A stretch of DNA of 12,214 nucleotides from JAUIEH01 sp964483375 (lineage in GTDB: Bacteria > Pseudomonadota > Alphaproteobacteria > Caulobacterales > Maricaulaceae). The notes beneath the pieces are model-generated. The model was not told the DNA's origin and did not search any database. It saw nothing but the letters and a program-made list of their open reading frames with translations. Shown in pieces: positions 6,382 to 12,214 of this stretch. The stretch's first letter is position 1. Each line of letters opens with the position of its first letter. The stretch lies in contig CAZABJ010000069.1 of NCBI GenBank assembly GCA_964483375.1, forward strand, positions 1 to 12,214, read 5' to 3'. Position numbers and translations under genes: made by a program.

Positions 6382-7722
6382 TTAGGCGCGGGCGGTCAGG
6401 TCGTAGCCGTCCGCAGCCGTCACGCGGACCTTGAGCAAATCCCCCGGCTTGGCGTTTGCGGCGCCTTCAACGCGGACCACCCCGTCGATTTCCGGCGCAT
6501 CGGCTTTGGAGCGCGCCAGAACAACCCCGCTCTCATCGTTCGCCTTGTCGACCAAAACCTCGATGCGCTTGCCCGCCATGCGCTTGCCGCGCGCAGCTGC
6601 AACGACCGCTTGGGCGCGCATCACCCGGTCATAACGCCGTCGCTTCTCGTCTTCGGGAATGTGGGCGGGGAGGTCGTTGGACGCCGCTCCGGAAACGTCC
6701 TCATACATAAACACGCCGACCCGATCGATCCGGGCTTCATTGAGCCAGTCGATGAGGAACGCCACGTCGTCTTCAGTCTCGCCGGGAAACCCGACGATGA
6801 ACGTCGAACGCACCGCGAGCTCAGGGCAGATTTCGCGCCACTGCGTGAGCCGTTCGAGCGTTTTCTCCTGGGCGGCGGGGCGGCGCATGGCTTTGAGCAC
6901 CGAAGGGCTCGCATGCTGAAATGGGATGTCCAGATAGGGAAGGATCTTACCTTCCGCCATCAGGGGGATCACCGCGTCGACATGGGGATAGGGGTAGACA
7001 TAGTGCAGCCGCACCCAAACCCCGAGCTCCCCCAGCGCCTCGCACAGGTCGAAGAAGCGCGCCGCGCGCGGCCGGCCCCGCCAATCGCTTTCGGCGTATT
7101 TGAGGTCGACCCCATAGGCTGAGGTGTCCTGGCTGATGACCAGCACCTCCTTCACGCCCGCATCGACCAGTCGCTCGGCCTCCGACAGCACCGCGCGCGC
7201 AGGCCGCGAGGCGAGAGGGCCGCGCAGCTGAGGAATGATGCAGAACCGGCAGGAATGGTCGCATCCCTCGGCGATCTTCAGATAGGCGTAGTGCCGCGGG
7301 GTGAGCTTCACCCCTTGCGCCGGCACCAAATCCACGAACGGGTCGGCGCGGGGAGGGGCCGCCTCGTGCACCGCGGTTACGACGGCCTCATATTGCTGGG
7401 GCCCGGTAACGGCGAGCACGCCGGGGTGCCGCGCCATGATGGCGTCAGGCTCCGCGCCCAGGCAGCCCGTGACGATAACCCGCCCGTTCTCCGCCATCGC
7501 TTCCCCGATCGCGTCGAGCGATTCCGCTTTTGCGCTGTCGAGGAATCCGCAGGTGTTCACCAGCACCACGTCAGCCCCGGCGTAGTTGGGGCTGATTTCA
7601 TAGCCCTCCGCCCGCAATCGCGTGAGGATGCGTTCGCTGTCGACCAGGGCTTTGGGGCAGCCGAGCGAAACCAGACCGACCTTTGGGACCCGGCCTCTTG
7701 CCTCAGCGGAGAGCGCGCTCAC
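6382..7722 (-). CDS. rimO: ribosomal protein S12 methylthiotransferase RimO
   Basis: This radical-SAM enzyme adds a methylthio group to a conserved aspartate of ribosomal protein S12. It needs two [4Fe-4S] clusters and acts in the cytosol. The 446 residues fit the family. The N-terminal methylthiotransferase domain supplies Cys22 (SLGCPK), Cys58 (NTCGF) and Cys87 (TGCLG). The radical-SAM motif is CDHSCRFC (Cys154, 158, 161), and a TRAM domain closes the chain (about 380-445). GCPKALVDSE and the YEDVSGAASNDLP segment place it with RimO rather than MiaB. The GTG start at 7722 overlaps the grxD stop by 4 nt (GTGA), so translation is probably coupled to that of the glutaredoxin. All six cluster cysteines are intact. 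Confidence 0.96.
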   Translation of the reverse strand: MSALSAEARGRVPKVGLVSLGCPKALVDSERILTRLRAEGYEISPNYAGADVVLVNTCGFLDSAKAESLDAIGEAMAENGRVIVTGCLGAEPDAIMARHPGVLAVTGPQQYEAVVTAVHEAAPPRADPFVDLVPAQGVKLTPRHYAYLKIAEGCDHSCRFCIIPQLRGPLASRPARAVLSEAERLVDAGVKEVLVISQDTSAYGVDLKYAESDWRGRPRAARFFDLCEALGELGVWVRLHYVYPYPHVDAVIPLMAEGKILPYLDIPFQHASPSVLKAMRRPAAQEKTLERLTQWREICPELAVRSTFIVGFPGETEDDVAFLIDWLNEARIDRVGVFMYEDVSGAASNDLPAHIPEDEKRRRYDRVMRAQAVVAAARGKRMAGKRIEVLVDKANDESGVVLARSKADAPEIDGVVRVEGAANAKPGDLLKVRVTAADGYDLTARA

Positions 7723-8057
7723 GCAGCGTCGTCCAAAACGCCTTTCGATTGCAGATAGGGGCGAAGCTCGCCGGCCTCGAACATCTCTTTGAGAATATCG
7801 CAGCCGCCGACGAACTCCCCCTTCACATAGAGCTGAGGGATGGTCGGCCAGTCGGAGAAGCTCTTGACGCCATGGCGGATCTCGTCCCGCTCGAGCACGT
7901 TCATGGCGTCATAATCCACGCCCAAATGCTCAAGGATCTGCACGACCACAGAGGAGAATCCGCATTGGGGGAAGGTGGGCGTGCCTTTCATGAAAAGCAT
8001 CACGTCCGCGCCTTCAACAAGCGATTTGATTTCGTCATGGACGGCTTGGTCGCTCAT
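7719..8057 (-). CDS. grxD: monothiol glutaredoxin, CGFS type (Grx4/GrxD)
   Basis: This small cytosolic protein binds a [2Fe-2S] cluster with glutathione and passes it to acceptor proteins or to BolA partners. It has 112 residues. Lys24 lies in FMKGTP, the active site CGFS is at 32-35, WPTIPQLYVKGEFVGGCD is at 70-87 (cis-Pro and the glutathione-binding GGCD), and the tail is short. The ATG at 8057 is chosen because AGGAG lies 8 nt upstream and the family begins there; an upstream in-frame ATG at 8117 would add 20 residues not seen in relatives. It lies 56 bp after the aldo/keto reductase and overlaps rimO by 4 nt. bolA is two genes upstream on the same strand, as expected for known interacting partners. 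Confidence 0.96.
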   Translation of the reverse strand: MSDQAVHDEIKSLVEGADVMLFMKGTPTFPQCGFSSVVVQILEHLGVDYDAMNVLERDEIRHGVKSFSDWPTIPQLYVKGEFVGGCDILKEMFEAGELRPYLQSKGVLDDAA

Positions 8058-8088
8058 CGCGGCATCTCCTAATGCGTTATTCGTCGGT

Positions 8089-8117
8089 GAGCTAAGGGCG
8101 CCAATGCGCGGCGTCAA
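8089..8117 (-). promoter_or_regulatory. possible internal promoter for grxD-rimO
   Basis: On the reverse strand TTGACG (8117-8112) and TAGCTC (8094-8089) are 17 bp apart. The -35 element matches the consensus well (5/6) and includes the stop codon of the aldo/keto reductase; the -10 element is poor (2/6). Transcription would begin about 25 nt before the grxD ATG. If real, it would let grxD-rimO be expressed apart from bolA-akr. Confidence 0.28.
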
Positions 8118-8959
8118 GCGACCGTGCGCTCAAGCGCAGCGACATTCGTGCGCAAATGCGCCAGCCGCGTCGTCGTTGTGACGGCGGCGTCCGCGCCTCC
8201 TTCGTTGAGCGCCCAATGCAAGCACGCTGCAGGATCACGGCGATCGCCGTCATGCGGGCCGCCGCCGCGCACCGCGCCGCGAGCGGCGTACCACAAATCC
8301 GACGGCCGTCGCGGAAACCGCAACCGCGATTGGCTGGGGGCGAGCGTTTCAATCCCGAGAACCCCAACCCCGGCGTCTCGCGCGCGTGCGATCCGTTCCA
8401 AAGCGCGCGGCGCCATGTCGATGCGCACCGGCGCCATCAGGACGTCGAACACGCCCGCATCAAGCGCCGCGTCGAGTTCCGCCCCGCGCCCGCAAACGCC
8501 GATCGCGCGCGCCAGACCCTCGGATTTGAACCGCTCCAAGGCGGACAAAAGAGGGGGGTCAAGTTCGGCCGGCGCTGGACCGTGGAGAAGCAAAATGTCG
8601 ACTTGGTCGACGCCGAGACGGCTCAGACTGCGTTCGAGACGAGCGCGCATGCCGACCGGGGTGAAGTCTTTCACCAGCTTGCCGCCGGGGCTCACCACCG
8701 TTCCGGCCTTGGTGCACAGCTGCAGGCTGTTTCGATCGAGGCCTTTGATCGCCTCGCCCAAGCGCTTCTCTGCGACCCCGTCGCCATAAAACGGCGCGGT
8801 GTCGAACAGCGTGACGCCCGCTTCGATCGCGGCGCGAACGAGCTTCAGTGTGGCGCTGCGCGGCACGAAGCCGGTCGCGTGCGGTCCGGTGACCCCGAAG
8901 CCAAGCGCGGAAACGGTAAGCCCGCTCCGACCGAGTTTTTGGACGGGCAGCGCCGTCAT
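8114..8959 (-). CDS. aldo/keto reductase
   Basis: This is probably a cytosolic NAD(P)H-dependent oxidoreductase with a TIM-barrel fold; its substrate is unknown. The 281 residues are near the lower end for the family. The start QKLGRSGLTVSALGFGVTG is classic. The catalytic tetrad is Asp53 and Tyr58 in LFDTAPFYG, Lys84 in CTKAG and His126 in LLLHGP. The C-terminal part (HWALNEGGADAAV, then LAHLRTNVAALE) is the usual cofactor-side end. The middle stretch at about 205-245 is rich in Arg, Gly and Pro and less conserved, but the frame is continuous. The family resemblance is to D-threo-aldose/pyridoxal-type reductases, which I hold loosely. The ATG overlaps the bolA stop by 4 nt (ATGA). This places a reductase between bolA and grxD. 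Confidence 0.92.
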   Translation of the reverse strand: MTALPVQKLGRSGLTVSALGFGVTGPHATGFVPRSATLKLVRAAIEAGVTLFDTAPFYGDGVAEKRLGEAIKGLDRNSLQLCTKAGTVVSPGGKLVKDFTPVGMRARLERSLSRLGVDQVDILLLHGPAPAELDPPLLSALERFKSEGLARAIGVCGRGAELDAALDAGVFDVLMAPVRIDMAPRALERIARARDAGVGVLGIETLAPSQSRLRFPRRPSDLWYAARGAVRGGGPHDGDRRDPAACLHWALNEGGADAAVTTTTRLAHLRTNVAALERTVA

Positions 8960-9201
8960 GCGCGATCCGGGGTGACTGTCTCCAATTGCAGCGCATGGAG
9001 CCGGCCGCCCACGGCGCCCTTCAACGCCGCATACACCATCTGATGCTGCTGGATCCGGGTTTTCCCTGCAAACGCGACGGAGACGATGCGCGCGCGAATA
9101 TGGTCGTCATCGCCATGGCCGGCGAAGTCCGACAAGGTGATTTCGGCGTCAGGGAATGCCTCTTTCAAGAGGGTTTCAATTTCAGCCTGGGGCATGGGCA
9201 T
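8956..9201 (-). CDS. bolA: BolA family protein
   Basis: BolA proteins bind monothiol glutaredoxins and share a [2Fe-2S] cluster with them, serving iron-sulfur delivery or regulation. The 81 residues cover the whole domain: helix IETLLKEAFPDAEI, then a histidine-containing loop (His34), VAFAGKTRIQQHQMVYAAL (about 42-60, His53) and RLHALQLETVTP (about 67-78) with the conserved His69 cluster ligand. The loop before His34 reads AGHGDDDH and seems about two residues longer than the common AGDGDH form. The ATG at 9201 is preferred; another ATG lies two codons on (9195), and an upstream in-frame start at 9264 adds non-family sequence. A GGAG stands 11 nt before it. It is the first gene of the leftward run akr-grxD-rimO and is divergent from the YHS gene. 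Confidence 0.93.
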   Translation of the reverse strand: MPMPQAEIETLLKEAFPDAEITLSDFAGHGDDDHIRARIVSVAFAGKTRIQQHQMVYAALKGAVGGRLHALQLETVTPDRA

Positions 9202-9433
9202 GGGGAGGGGATCTCCATCGTCGCGACGCGACGGGTCATCGAACCGTACGCTCCCCGCGCGCACTCAGATCGCTTACCCCGCCGAGCGCCGTTCGCCAAG
9301 CCTCACGCGGTCCTCAAGGGGCTGTGACGCGGAGCGAGCGGGAGTTGCTTTGCTTCGTGAGGCTGGCTGAGGCTCTTTGGCTGCGGACACAGCGCGCAGG
9401 GAAAGCGCCTGCTCAAACTTTGGAGATATCGCC

Positions 9434-9907
9434 ATGTATCGCATTGGCCAAGTCCTCGCCGGCGCCGCCGCCGCCGCCGCGTTTTCTTTCGCCGCCTTCG
9501 CCGGCCCTCAATATGTGAACCGCGACGCGCAAGGCTTATCGGGCTTCGACGCTGTGGCGTACCACACTGTCGGCGAAGCGACTGAAGGGTCGGAGGAATT
9601 CACCGCCCAGTTCAATGACGTGACTTGGCTGTTCGCTAGCGCTGAGAACCGGGACCTCTTCCTCGAAGACCCCGACCGCTATGTTCCCGCTTATGACGGC
9701 CACTGCGCTTTCGCCATGGCGAATGACCGCAAAGTCGCCGCTGATCCGGAAGTCTGGCGCATTGTCGACGGCCGGCTCTATGTGAACTTCAACACCGGCG
9801 CGCAGAATCGCTGGGAGGAAGACGTCCCCGGCCACATCGAAGACGCCGACGCAGCATTCATCGAGCTCGAAGACGAGCCCGCCGCCAATCCCCGTCGCCG
9901 GTTCTAA
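9434..9907 (+). CDS. exported YHS domain-containing protein
   Basis: This small protein (157 residues) is probably periplasmic and its function is unknown. Residues 1-23 form a signal peptide with an alanine-rich core ending AFA, cleaved before Gly24. The YHS domain follows: GFDAVAYHT (37-45), EFTAQFNDVTWLFASAENRD (55-74), DPDRYVPAYDGHCAFAM (79-95). A conserved C-terminal part reads WRIVDGRLYVNFN and W-EEDVPGHI. This matches the bacterial group listed as YHS domain-containing (seleno)protein, in which some members have selenocysteine where this one has Cys91. YHS domains are thought to bind metal. The start is ATG 9434, with GGAG 8 nt upstream; the frame is open from 9377 but the signal peptide fixes the start. 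The tail is acidic and then ends PRRRF. It is a single-gene unit with its own terminator. Confidence 0.88.
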   Translation: MYRIGQVLAGAAAAAAFSFAAFAGPQYVNRDAQGLSGFDAVAYHTVGEATEGSEEFTAQFNDVTWLFASAENRDLFLEDPDRYVPAYDGHCAFAMANDRKVAADPEVWRIVDGRLYVNFNTGAQNRWEEDVPGHIEDADAAFIELEDEPAANPRRRF

Positions 9908-9942
9908 GGCCTGTTTGAACCCCTCTCAGGTCTTGTTCGCTC

Positions 9943-9973
9943 GAGCCCTGCGCTTCGGCGCGGGGCTTTTTTT
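9943..9973 (+). terminator. intrinsic terminator of the YHS gene
   Basis: AGCCCTGCGC (9944-9953) pairs with GCGCGGGGCT (9958-9967) through ten base pairs, one of them a T-G wobble, around a TTCG tetraloop, and runs into seven T residues (9967-9973). It lies 36 bp after the YHS stop codon. It is the clearest Rho-independent terminator in the window. Confidence 0.93.
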
Positions 9974-10181
9974 GTGCGCAACGCGAGCAGGGCGTCCGGA
10001 TCGATTTTCTCGGGGAAAACTGTCGGCAGGGCGGACCGACAGGCGCGCGCGCATGCCCATAAGCCGCTGAGACGCCGGACGAAGCCCTTGTGCTATCAGC
10101 GCCGCGGTCGGGCGTCTGGGCGACGTCGCCCCTGCCGGAGGCGCATCCGGAACTATGCTCGGCCTACGGCGGGGAGCGCGT
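9974..10181. other. non-coding stretch between the YHS terminator and the purL stop
   Basis: I see no credible gene here. The frames that cross it are arginine- and proline-rich, overlap purL and have no family look. It holds one inverted repeat followed by a T tract on the reverse strand (listed as the purL terminator) and one perfect 14 bp palindrome at 10118-10131. Confidence 0.6.
10016..10042 (-). terminator. probable terminator downstream of purL
   Basis: Read leftward, CTGTCGG (10042-10036) pairs perfectly with CCGACAG (10026-10020) around a 9 nt loop and is followed by TTTT (10019-10016). It lies about 140 nt past the purL stop codon. The stem is only seven pairs and the T tract is short, so efficiency may be modest, but orientation and position fit the end of the purL transcript. 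Confidence 0.42.
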
Positions 10182-12214
10182 TCAACCGCCCGCCATGAAA
10201 CGCGGCAACCAGCCCTCATGGGCGGTGCGGAGGTCTTCGAGCGACGTTATCGCGTCAGGCCAGTCGTCATAGTCGGGCGCGGCGGCTTTGTGACGGGCGA
10301 GCGCGTCAGCGCCGCCCTTGAGAATCTGTAGTCGGACTGTTCCCGCGTCCGCCCCGACCGGACCAAAGGGCGGGTCTAGGAAATCGCCGATGACCGCATA
10401 TTTGACGCCCGCGGCCTCGGCCATGGCCTGCACGCCTGCGTCGAGGGACGCGGCGACGAGGAAACAGCCTTGCCGTTCGCCGAAGAATGCCGCGGCTGGC
10501 GTGCTGTCGGCCGGCGTAAACACGCTTTCGGGGTCAAACGAGGCGTCAGCGTGTGCGTAGACTTGCACGCTTGCATCGCCCGCAAGCGCCATCTCCGCAG
10601 CCGCGACCGCCACCCCGCCGTCGCTCACGTCATGGACGGCGTGGACGAGCCCCTCGGCGATCAGTCTGCGGACTAAAGCGCCAGCGCGACGCTCAGCCTC
10701 CAAGTCGATCGGCGGCGGGGCGCCGGCGGTCGCGCCTTCGACGCCCAGCACCTCGCGCAGATAGAGCGACTGGCCCAAATGGCCGCGCGCCTCGCCGATG
10801 AGGAACAGAACGTCTTCCGCCTGCGCCCCGCTGATGCCGACGATTTTGGACACGTCCTCGATCAGTCCCACCGCGCCGACAACGGGGGTGGGCGGAATGG
10901 CGACACCGTTAGTCTCGTTGTAGAGGCTGACGTTTCCGGACACGACCGGCATGTCGAGCGCCCGGCAGCCCTCCGCCATGCCTTCGATGGCGGCGACGAA
11001 TTGGGCCATGATGTCGGGTCGCTCGGGATTGCCGAAATTGAGATTGTCGGTGATCGCGATGGGGGTCGCGCCCACCGCGCAGAGATTGCGATAGGCCTCC
11101 GCCACCGCCTGTTTGCCGCCCTCATAGGGATCGGCGGCCACATAGCGGGGGGTGCAATCAGTGGTGATGGCGATGGCTTTGTTGGTTCCGTGGATACGCA
11201 CGATCGCCGCGTCGCCGCCGGAGTCCGAGCTGTCGAGCGTGTCCGCCATCACATGGCGGTCATACTGCTCCCAAATCCAACGTTTGGAGGCGATGTCGGG
11301 GGAGGCCATGAGCTTGAGGAGCGCCGCGCCGTAGTCCTCCGGCTCGCGAATATCCTCAGCGCGCAACGCCGCCGGCTTGGGCGGCGGCGCGACGGGACGG
11401 TCATAATTCGGCGCGTCGTCCACCAAGGGGGGCACGGGGATGTCGCACACGATTTCGCCGAGATGACGTAAGACGACGCGGCCGGTGTCGGTGGTCTCTC
11501 CGATGACGGCGAAGTCGAGATCCCATTTGTCAAAGATGGCCTTCGCTTCGGCTTCGCGGCCGGGCTTCAAGATCATCAGCATCCGCTCTTGGGATTCCGA
11601 CAACATGATTTCATACGCCGTCATGGCGATTTCTCGTTGAGGGACTTTGTCGATCTCCAGTTCGACCCCGACACCGCCTTTGTCGGCGATCTCGAGGGTT
11701 GAGGAGGTGAGCCCGGCTGCGCCCATATCCTGAATGGCGGCGATGGCGTCGGTCGCCATAAGTTCCAAACAGGCCTCGATCAGCAGCTTTTCCGTAAACG
11801 GATCGCCGACCTGGACGGTGGGGCGCTTCTCTTCTGCGCTCTCGGAGAATTCCGCTGACGCCATGGTCGCGCCATGGATGCCGTCCCGCCCAGTTTTCGC
11901 GCCCACATAGACGATGGGTTGGCCGACCTTCGCGCCGCGGGCGTAGAAAATCTTGTCTTGCTCGGCGATCCCGACCGCCATGGCGTTGACGAGAATGTTG
12001 CCGTTGTAACCGGCGTGGAAATTGGTCTCCCCGCCCACGGTCGGCACGCCTACGCAATTGCCGTAGCCGCCGATGCCGGCCACCACGCCCGCCACCAGCG
12101 AGCGGGTTTTCGGATGTGAGGGGTCGCCGAAGCGGAGCGCGTTCATCAAGGCCACCGGGCGCGCGCCCATGGTGAAGACGTCGCGCAGGATGCCGCCGAC
12201 GCCCGTCGCCGCCC
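10182..12214 (-). CDS. purL: phosphoribosylformylglycinamidine synthase subunit PurL (partial, N-terminus off the right edge)
   Basis: This is the catalytic subunit of the fourth step of purine synthesis, turning FGAR, glutamine-derived ammonia and ATP into FGAM. The frame is open to the window edge and gives about 676 residues; the small PurL type, which works with PurS and PurQ, is about 740 long, so some 60 N-terminal residues are missing. Visible landmarks are GVGGILRDVFTMGARP near the edge, GGYGNCVGVPTVGGET, the DMGAAGLTSSTLEIA segment, LSESQERML, and in the second half SGNVSLYNETNG and HDVSDGGVAVA. Both AIRS-like halves are complete in the visible part and no frameshift is seen. It ends FMAGG with TGA at 10184-10182. 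In many alphaproteobacteria bolA and grxD lie directly downstream of purL; here the YHS gene on the other strand separates them. Confidence 0.97.
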   Translation of the reverse strand, partial: AATGVGGILRDVFTMGARPVALMNALRFGDPSHPKTRSLVAGVVAGIGGYGNCVGVPTVGGETNFHAGYNGNILVNAMAVGIAEQDKIFYARGAKVGQPIVYVGAKTGRDGIHGATMASAEFSESAEEKRPTVQVGDPFTEKLLIEACLELMATDAIAAIQDMGAAGLTSSTLEIADKGGVGVELEIDKVPQREIAMTAYEIMLSESQERMLMILKPGREAEAKAIFDKWDLDFAVIGETTDTGRVVLRHLGEIVCDIPVPPLVDDAPNYDRPVAPPPKPAALRAEDIREPEDYGAALLKLMASPDIASKRWIWEQYDRHVMADTLDSSDSGGDAAIVRIHGTNKAIAITTDCTPRYVAADPYEGGKQAVAEAYRNLCAVGATPIAITDNLNFGNPERPDIMAQFVAAIEGMAEGCRALDMPVVSGNVSLYNETNGVAIPPTPVVGAVGLIEDVSKIVGISGAQAEDVLFLIGEARGHLGQSLYLREVLGVEGATAGAPPPIDLEAERRAGALVRRLIAEGLVHAVHDVSDGGVAVAAAEMALAGDASVQVYAHADASFDPESVFTPADSTPAAAFFGERQGCFLVAASLDAGVQAMAEAAGVKYAVIGDFLDPPFGPVGADAGTVRLQILKGGADALARHKAAAPDYDDWPDAITSLEDLRTAHEGWLPRFMAGG

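Noticed and set aside
6610..7122. Rightward 170-codon frame inside rimO
   Set aside because: It is antisense to conserved radical-SAM sequence and has no start signal or motif.
8058..8113. Terminator between the aldo/keto reductase and grxD
   Set aside because: No stem with a T run is visible, so the 56 bp gap does not break the operon on sequence evidence.
8156..9043. Rightward 295-codon frame opposite the aldo/keto reductase
   Set aside because: It is longer than the true gene, but the reductase strand has the full catalytic tetrad and a coupled start; this frame has no recognisable domain.
9202..9433. Search for strong divergent promoters between bolA and the YHS gene
   Set aside because: Only poor matches to -35 and -10 elements were seen on either strand, none good enough to list, although promoters must exist here.
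10779..11471. Rightward 230-codon frame inside purL
   Set aside because: The His/Asp/Gly-rich antisense translation is a typical shadow of PurL codon usage.
1..12214. Defence system, mobile element, CRISPR array or biosynthetic cluster
   Set aside because: Every gene but the DUF4239 pair and the YHS protein belongs to a well-known family, and no direct repeats, transposase, integrase or tRNA attachment site were found.

Overview
The window looks like a GC-rich alphaproteobacterial chromosome, probably from the Caulobacterales/Rhodobacterales side (for example Hyphomonadaceae or Parvularculaceae). The grounds are protein style, the eukaryote-like NADP isocitrate dehydrogenase, the small type of PurL, and purL, bolA and grxD lying close together, a neighbourhood I know from alphaproteobacteria. 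This placement is inference from gene content; no tree was made. Coding is dense, and I see no mobile element, tRNA, rRNA or CRISPR array.

Left part (1-3141): the N-terminal 292 codons of icd run leftward and off the window edge. A 189 bp divergent spacer separates icd from two tandem genes for DUF4239 (bestrophin-like) membrane proteins. The two are clear paralogs of unknown function.

Middle part (3150-6305), all rightward: trmJ (tRNA 2'-O-methyltransferase) overlaps murI (glutamate racemase) by 4 nt. Then comes rpsD (ribosomal protein S4) behind a 121 bp leader that holds a hairpin and a possible promoter, followed after 18 bp by a PPK2-family polyphosphate kinase. RNA modification, cell-wall precursor supply, ribosome assembly and polyphosphate/nucleotide metabolism are thus packed together. 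Of these, only trmJ-murI is physically coupled by an overlap.

Right part (6382-12214), mostly leftward: bolA, an aldo/keto reductase, grxD and rimO form an operon-like run. bolA/akr and grxD/rimO overlap by 4 nt each; akr and grxD are 56 bp apart with a possible internal promoter. BolA and the monothiol CGFS glutaredoxin are known partners in [2Fe-2S] handling, and RimO is a radical-SAM enzyme needing two [4Fe-4S] clusters, so the run has an iron-sulfur theme. A rightward gene for an exported YHS-domain protein with a strong intrinsic terminator sits between bolA and purL. purL runs leftward and its 5' end is off the right edge.

Most of the window is ordinary core genome. The points most worth a second look are the tandem DUF4239 pair, the altered Cys-Ser-Ser substrate motif in MurI, the aldo/keto reductase set between bolA and grxD, the rpsD leader hairpin, and the cysteine in the YHS protein at a position where I recall relatives carrying selenocysteine.
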